Assembly: GCA_017643025.1 (NCBI GenBank)
Contig: JAEPOG010000006.1
Span: forward strand, 186,001 to 250,000
Length of the DNA: 64,000 bases
Origin: Rhizobiaceae bacterium
GTDB lineage: Bacteria; Pseudomonadota; Alphaproteobacteria; Rhizobiales; Rhizobiaceae
Reading direction: 5' to 3'
Each line of letters opens with the position of its first letter. The stretch's first letter is position 1. Both the position numbers and the translations under genes were made by a program. This document shows, piece after piece, positions 31,425-40,185 of this stretch. The notes beneath the pieces are model-generated. The model ran no database searches. It worked only from the letters and a program-made list of their open reading frames with translations, and was not told the origin of the DNA.

Positions 31425-32775
31425 CATTCTGATCGTTGACGACGAAGAGGACATCCGCGATCTGGTAGCCGGCATCCTGACCGACGAGGGTCACGAGGCG
31501 CGCACCGCCTTTGACAGCGACAGCGCGCTTGCCGCGATCTCGGAGCGCGTGCCGCGGCTGGTTTTCCTCGATATCTGGCTTCAAGGCTCGAAACTCGACG
31601 GGCTGGCGCTGCTCGACGAGATCAAGACGCTTCATCCCGACCTCCCGGTCGTCATGATCTCGGGCCACGGCACGATCGAGACTGCCGTGTCGGCCATCCA
31701 TCGCGGCGCCTACGATTTCATCGAAAAGCCGTTTAAGGCCGATCGGCTGATTCTCGTCTGCGACCGGGCGCTCGAAACGTCGAAGCTGCGCCGCGAGGTC
31801 AGCGATCTCAAGAAGCGCAGCGGCGAGAGTTTCGACCTCATCGGCACGTCCACCGCGATGAACAATCTGCGCCAGACAATCGATCGCGTCGGTCCGTCGA
31901 ACAGCCGCGTGATGATCATCGGACCTTCGGGTTCCGGCAAGGAGATGGTGGCGCGCGCCATCCACGCCAATTCGCAGCGCAAGGCGGGACCGTTCGTCAG
32001 CATCAATGCGGCCACGATCACGCCCGAACGAATGGAAGTGGAGCTGTTCGGCACGGAATCGAACGGCGCGGAGCGGAAGATCGGCGCGCTCGAAGAAGCG
32101 CATCGCGGCACGCTCTACATCGACGAGGTCGGCGACATGCCGCGTGAGACGCAGAGCAAGATCCTGCGCGTTCTGGTCGACCAGCAATTCGAGCGCGTCG
32201 GCGGCACAAGGCGGGTCAAGGTTGATGTGCGCATTATCTCATCGACCTCATATGACCTGGAGGCGCTGATCGAGCAGGGCCGGTTCCGCCAGGACCTCTA
32301 CCACCGGCTGGCCGTCGTGCCGATCATGGTGCCGGGGCTTTCGGAGCGCAGGGAAGACATCCCCTTCCTGATCGACCACTTCATGCGCCAGTCCGCAGCC
32401 CAGGCGGGCATGAAGCCGCGCCGCATCGGCGATGACGCGCTCGCCGTGCTGCAGGCGCACAACTGGCCGGGCAACATCAGGCAGTTGCGCAACAACGTGG
32501 AGCGCGTGCTTATCCTGGCGCGCGGCGACGATCCCGACGAACCGATCACCGCCGACCTCCTGCCTTCCGAAATCGGCGATGTGATGCCGCGCGCGCCGAG
32601 CCAGTCCGACCAGCACATCATGGCGCTGCCGCTGCGCGAAGCGCGCGAGTTGTTCGAGAAGGAATATCTGATCGCCCAGATAAACCGTTTTGGCGGCAAT
32701 ATCTCGCGCACGGCCGAATTCATTGGTATGGAGCGTTCCGCGCTTCACAGGAAGCTCAAGTCGCTCGGGGTCTGA
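31414..32775 (+). CDS. ntrX: Response regulator NtrX
   Basis: A 453-residue NtrC-family regulator. Receiver with Asp53 (LVFLDIWLQGS), AAA+ domain with Walker A GPSGSGKEMVARAI and Walker B HRGTLYIDEVGDMP, and a C-terminal Fis HTH (GGNISRTAEFIGMERSALHR). The sigma-54 contact loop GAFTGA is absent; the corresponding segment is ELFGTESNGAERKIGALEEA. That loss is characteristic of alphaproteobacterial NtrX, which is thought to work with sigma-70 promoters. Start overlaps the 3' end of ntrY. Confidence 0.95.
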   Translation: MASDILIVDDEEDIRDLVAGILTDEGHEARTAFDSDSALAAISERVPRLVFLDIWLQGSKLDGLALLDEIKTLHPDLPVVMISGHGTIETAVSAIHRGAYDFIEKPFKADRLILVCDRALETSKLRREVSDLKKRSGESFDLIGTSTAMNNLRQTIDRVGPSNSRVMIIGPSGSGKEMVARAIHANSQRKAGPFVSINAATITPERMEVELFGTESNGAERKIGALEEAHRGTLYIDEVGDMPRETQSKILRVLVDQQFERVGGTRRVKVDVRIISSTSYDLEALIEQGRFRQDLYHRLAVVPIMVPGLSERREDIPFLIDHFMRQSAAQAGMKPRRIGDDALAVLQAHNWPGNIRQLRNNVERVLILARGDDPDEPITADLLPSEIGDVMPRAPSQSDQHIMALPLREARELFEKEYLIAQINRFGGNISRTAEFIGMERSALHRKLKSLGV

Positions 32776-32781
32776 CAGCCT

Positions 32782-34158
32782 ATGAGGGTCATCATCTGCG
32801 GCGCCGGCCAGGTCGGCTACGGCATTGCCGAGAGGTTGTCTGCCGAGCAGAACGACGTGTCCGTCATCGATACCTCGCCCGAGCTGATCCGCATGGTCCG
32901 CGATAGTCTGGATGTGCGTGGCTTTGTCGGGCACGGCTCGCATCCCGATGTGCTGGAAATGGCCGGTGCGGCCGAAGCCGACATGATTATCGCCGTCACC
33001 TTGTATGACGAGGTGAACATGGTGGCCTGCCAGGTCGCGCACTCGCTGTTCAATGTGCCGACCAAAATCGCCCGCATCCGCGCCCAGTCGTATCTTGAAG
33101 CGCACTATCTCGACCTGTTTTCGCGCGATCACATGCCGATCGACGTCATCATCTCGCCTGAGATCGAGGTCGGCGAAATGGTGCTGCGCCGTATCGCTCT
33201 GCCGGGCGCGACGGACATCGTGCGCTTCGGCGACAACAAGATCGCCATGCTGGCGATCGAATGCCTCGAGGATTGCCCGGTCGTGAACACGCCGCTCGCA
33301 CAGTTGAGCGAGCTGTTCCCGGATCTGCCTTCCACCGTGGTTGGCGTTACGCGCAACGGTCGCCTGTTCATTCCGCGCTCCGCCGATCAGCTCGTCACCG
33401 GCGACCTGGCCTATGTCGTGACCAGCAAGGATCAGGTGCGGCGCACGCTCGGCCTGTTCGGGCACGAGGAGAAGGAGGCGACGCGTATCGTCATTGCCGG
33501 CGGCGGCAATATCGGCCTCTACGTTGCCCGTTCCATCGAGACGCGCGAGAGCCGAACCAAGGTCAAGATCATCGAAAGCACGCGCGAGCGCGCTGTCGCT
33601 ATCGCCGATCAGCTGCGCCGCACCGTGGTGCTCCACGGCAGTGCGCTCGACCAGAAGCTGCTCCTTGAGGCTGACATCGAGCATGCGGAGCTGATGGTGG
33701 CGCTGACCAATGACGACCAGGTCAACATTCTGTCGTCGGTCATGGCGAAACGTCTTGGCTGCAAGGCCAATCTCGCGCTGATCAACAACCCGACCTATCA
33801 CGAATTTACGGGCATGCTGGGCATCGACGCCCACATCAACCCGCGCAACATCACCATCTCCCGCGTTCTGCAGCACGTTCGCCGCGGCAGGATCCGGGCC
33901 GTGCATACAATCCAGCGTGGCGCGGCCGAGGTGATCGAAGCGGAAGCGCTCGAAACATCGCCCCTGGTTGGTGCGCCCATGCGCGATCTCGAATTGCCGG
34001 ACGGTGTACGCATCGGCGCGATTTTCCGCGACGGCGAGGTGATCAAGCCGAGTGGCGCGCTGAAGATCAAGCCGAAGGACCGGGTCGTGATCTTCGCCAT
34101 GGCGAGCGCGGTGAAGCAGGTCGAGCAGATGTTCCGCGTCAGCATCGAATTTTTCTGA
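32782..34158 (+). CDS. trkA: Trk potassium uptake regulatory subunit TrkA
   Basis: A 458-residue peripheral membrane protein with two RCK (TrkA_N/TrkA_C) units. The first Rossmann motif is GAGQVGYGIAERLSAEQNDV and the second is GGGNIGLYVARSIETR near residue 240; each is followed by a TrkA_C domain. It binds NAD(H)/ATP and gates the TrkH/TrkG channel. It follows ntrX by 6 bp, an arrangement conserved across rhizobia. The 3' end of a trkH gene lies at the window's right edge. Confidence 0.96.
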   Translation: MRVIICGAGQVGYGIAERLSAEQNDVSVIDTSPELIRMVRDSLDVRGFVGHGSHPDVLEMAGAAEADMIIAVTLYDEVNMVACQVAHSLFNVPTKIARIRAQSYLEAHYLDLFSRDHMPIDVIISPEIEVGEMVLRRIALPGATDIVRFGDNKIAMLAIECLEDCPVVNTPLAQLSELFPDLPSTVVGVTRNGRLFIPRSADQLVTGDLAYVVTSKDQVRRTLGLFGHEEKEATRIVIAGGGNIGLYVARSIETRESRTKVKIIESTRERAVAIADQLRRTVVLHGSALDQKLLLEADIEHAELMVALTNDDQVNILSSVMAKRLGCKANLALINNPTYHEFTGMLGIDAHINPRNITISRVLQHVRRGRIRAVHTIQRGAAEVIEAEALETSPLVGAPMRDLELPDGVRIGAIFRDGEVIKPSGALKIKPKDRVVIFAMASAVKQVEQMFRVSIEFF

Positions 34159-34189
34159 TCGCGGATTCCGGGGACACCAGCGAGAGCAC

Positions 34190-35053
34190 ATGTCACGCAT
34201 AGCCTATGTGAACGGACGTTACGTGCCGCATGCCGAAGCAGCGGTGCACATCGAAGACCGCGGCTACCAGTTCGCCGATGGCGTGTACGAGGTCTGCGAG
34301 GTGACGCGCGGCTACATCATCGACATGAGTCGCCATCTCGATCGCCTGGACCGGTCACTTGGCGAACTGGCGATCGCCTGGCCGATGAGCAGGAACGCGC
34401 TCAAGCTCGTGCTGCGCGAGGTACTGCGCCGCAACCGCGTGCGCGACGGAATGGTCTATCTTCAGGTCACGCGCGGCGTCGCCAAACGCGACCATCCGTT
34501 CCCTGGGCCTGCCACGCGCCCTTCCATGGTTGTGACAGCGAGCCGTATCGACCCTGCCGCGTCCCGCCGAAACGCCGATACCGGCATCCGCGTCATCACC
34601 GTGCCGGACAATCGCTGGGAGCGCGTTGACATCAAGACGGTCGGGCTGCTGCCCAACGTTCTCGCGCGCCAGCAGGCCAAGGACGCCGGCGCGCAGGAGG
34701 CATGGTTCGTCGACGCCAGTGGCGTCGTGCTGGAAGGCTCGGCGACCAATGCCTGGATTGTCACCAAAGACGGAAAGCTCGTTACGCGCCAGGCCGATAC
34801 GGGCATCTTGCGCGGCATCACGCGCACGACCCTGTTTGACGTCGCGAAGAAGCTCAACGTCACTGTGGAGGAGCGCGATTTCACGGTGGAAGAGGCGCAA
34901 TCAGCGCGCGAGGCCTTCGTAACATCGGCCACCAAGACTGTGATGCCGGTGGTCGCGATCGACGACCGGCCAGTCGGCAACGGGCATCCCGGATCGGTGG
35001 CCCAGGCGCTTCGCGAAGCCTTTTTTGACGTTGCGGAAAAGACTTCGGCCTGA
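34190..35053 (+). CDS. dat: D-amino-acid aminotransferase
   Basis: Class IV PLP aminotransferase of 287 residues. Lys149 in RVDIKTVGLLPNVL is the PLP-binding lysine, and GSATNAWIV provides the phosphate cradle. The RGVAKRDHPFP segment matches the R-x-H pattern of D-amino-acid transaminases rather than branched-chain enzymes. Likely makes D-Ala/D-Glu interconversions with 2-oxoacids. It lies between trkA and hfq, as in Sinorhizobium. Confidence 0.9.
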   Translation: MSRIAYVNGRYVPHAEAAVHIEDRGYQFADGVYEVCEVTRGYIIDMSRHLDRLDRSLGELAIAWPMSRNALKLVLREVLRRNRVRDGMVYLQVTRGVAKRDHPFPGPATRPSMVVTASRIDPAASRRNADTGIRVITVPDNRWERVDIKTVGLLPNVLARQQAKDAGAQEAWFVDASGVVLEGSATNAWIVTKDGKLVTRQADTGILRGITRTTLFDVAKKLNVTVEERDFTVEEAQSAREAFVTSATKTVMPVVAIDDRPVGNGHPGSVAQALREAFFDVAEKTSA

Positions 35054-35109
35054 TAACCGCAAGGGTCGCAGCGTCGAACGGCAGGAGAGGCAGGGATCAC
35101 CGGCCAAGC

Positions 35110-35139
35110 TTGACATAAATGACCTGTTCAGGCGCTACT
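35110..35139 (+). promoter_or_regulatory. Predicted sigma-70 promoter of hfq-hflX
   Basis: TTGACA at 35110-35115, 18-bp spacer, GCTACT at 35134-35139, ending 38 bp before the hfq ATG. The -35 is a perfect consensus; the -10 is moderate for an alphaproteobacterium. Confidence 0.5.
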
Positions 35140-35177
35140 ATGGCTGCGCGATTGGAATGGGCGAAAGATAAGAAAAC

Positions 35178-35426
35178 ATGGCGGAACGCACGCAAAACTT
35201 GCAGGACCTGTTCCTCAATTCAGTCCGAAAAACAAAAACACCTCTCACAATCTTCCTTATCAACGGCGTGAAACTCACCGGGGTTGTGACGTCGTTCGAC
35301 AATTTCTGCGTCCTTCTAAGGCGTGACGGGCATTCGCAGCTCGTCTACAAGCACGCGATCTCGACCATCATGCCAAGCCAGCCCGTGCAGATGTTCGACG
35401 CAGAGGAAGCCGGGAAAACCGATTGA
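35178..35426 (+). CDS. hfq: RNA chaperone Hfq
   Basis: An 82-residue Sm-like protein with Sm1 ([20 protein letters not shown]) and Sm2 containing the YKHAIS motif, then a short acidic tail (DAEEAGKTD). Hexameric chaperone pairing sRNAs with mRNAs; in rhizobia it also affects nif gene regulation. Its stop overlaps the hflX TTG start, so the two are translationally coupled. Confidence 0.98.
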   Translation: MAERTQNLQDLFLNSVRKTKTPLTIFLINGVKLTGVVTSFDNFCVLLRRDGHSQLVYKHAISTIMPSQPVQMFDAEEAGKTD

Positions 35427-36817
35427 AGCCAGAAAGCACCCAGCCGGACGGTGGGGTAGGGGGCAAGAACGGAACGGCCGGAGACGGCCAGACCGCGTTG
35501 ACTCGCGCCGTCGTCGTCGTGCCGGTCATTACGCGGCGTGAGCGCGGTGCAAGCGACTCAAACCGCTCCGGCGTTATGTCGCGCACGCCCGCCGCCAGGC
35601 TTGACGAAGCGGTGGGCCTTGCCTGCGCCATCGACCTCGAACCGGTCCATACCGAGATCGTGCAGATCGCAACGCCGAAACCTGCCACGCTCATCGGCTC
35701 GGGCAAGGTCGAGGCACTGGCGGAAATCGTCCATGACAGCGCCGCCGAGCTTGTCGTCGTCGACCAGCCGCTGACCCCCGTCCAGCAGCGCAACCTCGAA
35801 ACGGCACTCAAGGCAAAGGTGCTGGACCGCACCGGCCTCATTCTGGAAATCTTCGGCCGTCGCGCCCGCACAAAGGAAGGCACGCTGCAGGTCGACCTGG
35901 CCCATCTCGAATACCAGCGCGGCCGCCTGGTCCGAAGCTGGACCCACCTCGAGCGCCAGCGCGGCGGCGGCGGTTTCATGGGTGGCCCCGGCGAAACCCA
36001 GATCGAGGCTGACCGCAGGCTGCTGCAGGAGCGGATCATCCGGCTCAAGCGCGACCTCGAGACCGTGCGCCGCACGCGCGACCTGCACCGTGCCAAGCGG
36101 CGCAAGGTGCCTTATCCGGTCGTCGCCATTGTCGGTTACACCAATGCCGGCAAGTCGACGCTGTTCAACCGCCTGACTGGGGCGAGCGTGCTGGCCGAGG
36201 ACATGCTCTTCGCTACGCTCGATCCGACGCTGCGCCGGCTGGTGTTGCCGCTCGGCACCGAGATCATTCTCTCCGACACCGTCGGGTTCATCTCCGACCT
36301 ACCGACCCATCTCGTCGCAGCCTTCCGTGCCACGCTTGAAGAAGTGGTCGAGGCCGAACTGGTCATCCATTTGCGCGACATCGCTGACCCCGACACGAGC
36401 GCCCAGGCCGAAGACGTTGCACGTATTCTCGCCGACCTCGGCGTCGATGCCGCCGATCCCGACCGGGTGATCGAGGTCTGGAACAAGATCGACCTGCTCG
36501 ACGAAGGCGCCCGCATCCACCTTGCCGAGCGCGCCGCTGCCAGGGATGGCGAGCCGCCGGTTGCGGTGTCGGCATGGTCGGGCGAGGGGATCGACGTGCT
36601 TGTCGCCTTGATCGAGCGCAAGCTCGCCGGGCTCGCCACGGCCTTCGAGGTGTCGCTTGCGCCGAGCCAGCTTCACCTGACGGATTGGCTGTACCGCTCC
36701 AGCGACGTGCTCGACCGCCACGACCGAGAGGATGGCGGGCTCGACCTGACGCTGAGAACCACGGCTGCCCGCCGCACCGAAATCGAGCAGAAGCTGGCCG
36801 CGCCGGGTCGTACCTAG
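35423..36817 (+). CDS. hflX: GTPase HflX, TTG start
   Basis: A 464-residue ribosome-associated GTPase that rescues or splits stalled 70S ribosomes. N-terminal HflX domain (about 30-215, with [18 protein letters not shown]), then the G domain: G1 [15 protein letters not shown]3 [11 protein letters not shown]4 NKIDLL. TTG 35423 overlaps the hfq stop; the upstream hfq 3' end supplies GGAAGCCGGGAAA as ribosome binding site. The first 30 or so residues are poorly conserved, so a later start is possible. The stop overlaps mazG's stop in CTAG. Confidence 0.93.
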   Translation: MKPESTQPDGGVGGKNGTAGDGQTALTRAVVVVPVITRRERGASDSNRSGVMSRTPAARLDEAVGLACAIDLEPVHTEIVQIATPKPATLIGSGKVEALAEIVHDSAAELVVVDQPLTPVQQRNLETALKAKVLDRTGLILEIFGRRARTKEGTLQVDLAHLEYQRGRLVRSWTHLERQRGGGGFMGGPGETQIEADRRLLQERIIRLKRDLETVRRTRDLHRAKRRKVPYPVVAIVGYTNAGKSTLFNRLTGASVLAEDMLFATLDPTLRRLVLPLGTEIILSDTVGFISDLPTHLVAAFRATLEEVVEAELVIHLRDIADPDTSAQAEDVARILADLGVDAADPDRVIEVWNKIDLLDEGARIHLAERAAARDGEPPVAVSAWSGEGIDVLVALIERKLAGLATAFEVSLAPSQLHLTDWLYRSSDVLDRHDREDGGLDLTLRTTAARRTEIEQKLAAPGRT

Positions 36818-37644
36818 CCGCTGGCGGGCCGCTTCGCCGCCTGCCACAGCGCTTCCATCTCGTCGAGCGAAGCGGCTTCCAGGCTTGAACCTTGGTTGAC
36901 GAGCGCCGTCTCCACCGCGTGGAAGCGGGTTCGGAACTTCTCGTTGGTGCCGCGCAGCGCCGTTTCTGGATCGATGCCGAGATGCCGCGCCAGGTTGACC
37001 AGCGCGAAGAACACGTCGCCCATCTCGTCCTCGGTATCCTTGGCCTCGCCGCTTTCGATAGCCGCCCGCAACTCGCCGATCTCCTCTTCGATCTTGTCGA
37101 GCACCGGGCCGGCCGCGCCCCAGTCGAAGCCGACCTTAGCCGCCTTTTCCTGCAGCTTGAGCGCCCGGGTCAGCGCCGTGTGAGCGACGGGCACGCCGTC
37201 GAGATAACCTTTGCCGTGATCCTCCGGGTCGAGGCCGCGCGCGGCGCGGCGGGCGCGCTTCTCGGCCTTCTCTTCGGCCTTGATCTTTTCCCACATGCCC
37301 TTGGCCATGCCGGCCGAGCGTGCGGCCTCGTCGCCGAAGACATGCGGATGGCGGCGGATCATCTTCGTCGTCACGCCTTCGACGACGTCGCCGAAAGAGA
37401 ACGCATCGGCCTCCTCAGCCATCCGGGCATGGTAGACAACCTGCAACAGCAGATCGCCAAGCTCCTCGCGCAAATCGTCCATGTCGCCGCGCTGGATCGC
37501 GTCGGCGACCTCGTAGGCCTCCTCCAGCGTGTAGGGCGCGATGGTCGAAAAGTCCTGTTCGAGGTCCCATGGGCAGCCGGTCACCGGCGTCCTGAGCGCG
37601 GCCATGATCTCGATCAGGCGGGTGATGTCGCGGGAGGGTTTCAT
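36814..37644 (-). CDS. mazG: Nucleoside triphosphate pyrophosphohydrolase MazG
   Basis: Hydrolyses NTPs to NMP and PPi; implicated in nucleotide pool cleaning and stringent response. The 276-residue protein has two MazG domains. The first shows the EExxE...ExxD pattern (LEEAYEVADAIQRGDMDDLR, EELGDLLLQVVYHARMA) and the second repeats it (KIEEEIGELRAAIESGE, DEMGDVFFALVNLARHLG). Start ATG 37644 is taken in preference to TTG 37653. Convergent with hflX and divergent from the ParB-like gene. Confidence 0.94.
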   Translation of the reverse strand: MKPSRDITRLIEIMAALRTPVTGCPWDLEQDFSTIAPYTLEEAYEVADAIQRGDMDDLREELGDLLLQVVYHARMAEEADAFSFGDVVEGVTTKMIRRHPHVFGDEAARSAGMAKGMWEKIKAEEKAEKRARRAARGLDPEDHGKGYLDGVPVAHTALTRALKLQEKAAKVGFDWGAAGPVLDKIEEEIGELRAAIESGEAKDTEDEMGDVFFALVNLARHLGIDPETALRGTNEKFRTRFHAVETALVNQGSSLEAASLDEMEALWQAAKRPASG

Positions 37645-37720
37645 GGGCAACAACCTAGTCGCGGTCCCCGGAAGCGCCTATGCCGGGACAACGAATTCCA
37701 CAGAAGCGGAGACAGGCATC

Positions 37721-37969
37721 ATGCTGCGCATCCACAAAGTCCCCGTTAAAGGCATCTACGTGCCCACGGCACGGCGCAAGACGCTCGACCCGCAGAAGGT
37801 TGAGGCGCTCGCCGAGGACATTCTCGAAAACGGCATGACGACGCCAATCCACGTCCGTCACGATGGACAGCGCCATATCCTGGTGGAAGGACTGCATCGG
37901 CTGGAAGCCGCGAAGTCGCTGGGCGAGCGTGAGATCGACGCCTACCTGGTGCAAGCCCGACGGCACTGA
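37721..37969 (+). CDS. Small ParB/Srx-fold protein
   Basis: An 82-residue protein that is only a ParB N-terminal/sulfiredoxin-like domain: IYVPTARRKTLDPQKVEALA, ILENGMTTPIHVRHD and the GLHRLEAAKSLGE box. In ParB that box binds CTP, and in sulfiredoxin it binds ATP; here GLHRLEA replaces GERRxRA. There is no HTH, so it is not a chromosome-partition ParB. Role unknown. ATG 37721 follows GGAGACAGG. 76 bp separate it from mazG. Confidence 0.75.
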   Translation: MLRIHKVPVKGIYVPTARRKTLDPQKVEALAEDILENGMTTPIHVRHDGQRHILVEGLHRLEAAKSLGEREIDAYLVQARRH

Positions 37970-38055
37970 ACGAGCAATTTTCACAGGCGTGTCGGGAGGC
38001 GCCCACTTCATCCGTCCTTGCGGCATCGAACACGATGAACCGGGAGGAAGCTCCG

Positions 38056-38961
38056 ATGAATTCCACCTTGATCGCACTGATAGCAACCGCGACGGCGCTG
38101 CTTGCTCCGCAATTCGCCACAGCAGAGGACGCCGCTATGAAATCCGGACATGTCGACGCCAACGGCGTCAGCTACTACTACGAAATCCGCGGCGAGGGCG
38201 AACCGCTGCTCCTGCTGCATGGCGGGCTCGGCACGCTCGACATGTTCGCGCCGACCCTGCCGCAATATGCCGAGAACCGGCAGGTGATCGGCATCGATCT
38301 GCACGGCCATGGCCGCACGCAGCTCGGCGACCGCCAGATCAGCCCGCCTGATATCGGCAACGACCTTGGCCTCGTGTTGGCCGAACTCGGCTATGAGCAG
38401 GTCGACGTGATGGGCTATTCCTTCGGCGGTTATGCGGCACTTCATCTGGCCGCCAGCCACCCCGGCAAGGTGCGCCGCGTCGCCATCGTCTCCTCAAATT
38501 TCGCCCGCGAGGGTTTCTTTCCGGAAATGCTGCCGCAGCAGGCGATGGTTGGCGCAGGCATGGCCGAGATGATGAAGGGCACGCCGATGTACGAGGCCTA
38601 TGCGGCGGTCGCGCCGGACCCGTCGGAGTTTCCGCGCCTGCTCGACAATATGGGCGCGTTCATGGCCTCGCCTTACAATTGGCGCGCCGAAGTGAAGTCG
38701 CTCGAAATGCCCGTCATGCTCGTCTACGCGGACAGCGACATGGTCCGGCCCGAGCACATCGTAGAATATTACCAGCTGCTCGGCGGCGGTTTGAAGGATG
38801 CGGGCTGGCAGCGCGAGAACATGGCGCAGAACCGGTTGGCCATCATTCCCGGTCTGACCCATTACGACATCTTCCTGTCGCCGCGTCTGGCCGAAACGGT
38901 CATGCCCTTCCTCAATGGCGAGATCGAGGTTCCGGTGTGGACCGGCGCCGAAGGCCGCTGA
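38056..38961 (+). CDS. Secreted alpha/beta hydrolase
   Basis: A 301-residue periplasmic hydrolase. Signal peptide (1-24, ATA/EDA), then the alpha/beta fold: oxyanion LLLLHGGLGTLDMF, nucleophile elbow MGYSFGGYAA (Ser), catalytic Asp in LVYADSDMVRPEH and His in GLTHYDIFLSP. Substrate unknown. ATG 38056 follows GGGAGGAAG; an earlier start at 38035 would disrupt the signal peptide. Confidence 0.87.
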   Translation: MNSTLIALIATATALLAPQFATAEDAAMKSGHVDANGVSYYYEIRGEGEPLLLLHGGLGTLDMFAPTLPQYAENRQVIGIDLHGHGRTQLGDRQISPPDIGNDLGLVLAELGYEQVDVMGYSFGGYAALHLAASHPGKVRRVAIVSSNFAREGFFPEMLPQQAMVGAGMAEMMKGTPMYEAYAAVAPDPSEFPRLLDNMGAFMASPYNWRAEVKSLEMPVMLVYADSDMVRPEHIVEYYQLLGGGLKDAGWQRENMAQNRLAIIPGLTHYDIFLSPRLAETVMPFLNGEIEVPVWTGAEGR

Positions 38962-39091
38962 GCTATCGAGCAGGGGTTGGAGTGGGGCGGGCGGCGCGAG
39001 CTGCCTGCCCTGCATCATGGTAAACGTACCGATTCAATTTTTGTCAGCATTTTAGCGTCATGGTCCGGGTTTCCGGCGGGGTATCGCCGGT

Positions 39092-40033
39092 ATGTCGAGT
39101 TCCGGTTCCATGCGTATCTCTCTTACCGCGCTGTCGCTCTCTCTTTGCCTGTCGCTCACGGCCTGCAATTCCGGCCCCGCGATCGAGGCTCTCAAGGTGT
39201 CGCCGCCGTCGCAGGAGATCACCAGTTCGATCGTGCGCCCGTCCGTCGGCGTGGCTATTGATCAGGACGCGCCGCCGGTGCGGCCGAGCGCGCTTGCTGC
39301 GGCGCCGCGCCCGGCAGGCCCTGCCCAGATGCAGGCGGGCCGCGTCTACGGCTACAATTTCCGCGATGCCGATCCGGTCAATTTCGGTCCGCGCACGCCC
39401 CAGCATCATGCCGTTCATGGCGTCGACGTCTCGCGCTGGCAGGGCAATATCGACTGGGAGAAGTTGCGCCGCTACGGCGCCAACTTCGCCTACATCAAGG
39501 CGACCGACGGCGGCGACCACCTCGACCCGAAGTTCCATGAGAACTGGCGCGCCGCGGATCGCGCCGGCATCAAGCGTGGCGCGTACCATTTCTTCTACTG
39601 GTGCCGCACCGCGGCCGATCAGGCCGAGTGGTTCATCCGCAACGTACCGAAGGAGCGCGGCGCGCTGCCGCCGGTGCTGGATGTCGAGTTCAACCACCAG
39701 TCCAACTGCAAGCGACGCTGGTCGCGCGAGGACGTGCTCGACAAGATGCAGGTCTTCATGGACAGGCTGGAGCGCCACTACGGCCAGCGGCCCATCATCT
39801 ACACGGCGCCGGACTTCTACGCCGCCTATCTCAAGGGCGCATTCCCGAACCATCCGTTCTGGCTGCGCGCTGTCGCCGAGCACCCCTCCAAGGTCTATCC
39901 CGGCCGAAACTGGGTGTTCTGGCAGTATTCCGGCACCGGCCTGTCGAGCGCAGTCAGCGGCAATATCGATCTCAACGCCTTCCACGGCGACGAGGCGGAG
40001 TGGTGGCGTTGGCTAGGCCAGGTGAGCGGGTAA
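39092..40033 (+). CDS. GH25 family lysozyme lipoprotein
   Basis: A 313-residue lipoprotein: signal ending in the lipobox LSLTAC, a low-complexity linker (about residues 30-105), then a GH25 muramidase domain. Catalytic acids are in GVDVSRWQGNIDW and PVLDVEFNHQSNC, with IKATDGGDHLDPKF and WQYSGTG as further landmarks. GH25 enzymes cut the MurNAc-GlcNAc bond of peptidoglycan; membrane anchoring suggests wall remodelling. Either ATG 39092 or ATG 39110 could start; the latter begins directly at the signal sequence. Confidence 0.9.
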   Translation: MSSSGSMRISLTALSLSLCLSLTACNSGPAIEALKVSPPSQEITSSIVRPSVGVAIDQDAPPVRPSALAAAPRPAGPAQMQAGRVYGYNFRDADPVNFGPRTPQHHAVHGVDVSRWQGNIDWEKLRRYGANFAYIKATDGGDHLDPKFHENWRAADRAGIKRGAYHFFYWCRTAADQAEWFIRNVPKERGALPPVLDVEFNHQSNCKRRWSREDVLDKMQVFMDRLERHYGQRPIIYTAPDFYAAYLKGAFPNHPFWLRAVAEHPSKVYPGRNWVFWQYSGTGLSSAVSGNIDLNAFHGDEAEWWRWLGQVSG

Positions 40034-40044
40034 GCTCCTGCGCC

Positions 40045-40060
40045 TTCACTGTATAGTGAA
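40045..40060. promoter_or_regulatory. Inverted repeat between lysozyme and GST genes
   Basis: TTCACT-GTAT-AGTGAA (6-4-6), 12 bp after the lysozyme stop and about 125 bp before the GST start. A further 7-bp inverted repeat (40064-40070 with 40092-40098) follows. No T-tract directly after, so an operator or mRNA-end structure. Ligand regulator unknown. Confidence 0.35.
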
Positions 40061-40185
40061 CCGCCGCGTACCCGTTTTCGGATTGATTTTCTACGCGGCT
40101 CGCTTCCTGTAACACGCCGGTGGCTTGCGGCATCCGACTTCGGAGGCCATGGTCGCGGCAACCTGCAATCAGCCGGATGCGAGAC

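Noticed and set aside
32248-34200. 650-codon minus-strand frame opposite trkA
   Set aside because: Antisense shadow of trkA and ntrX; His/Asp/Arg-rich composition with no domain.
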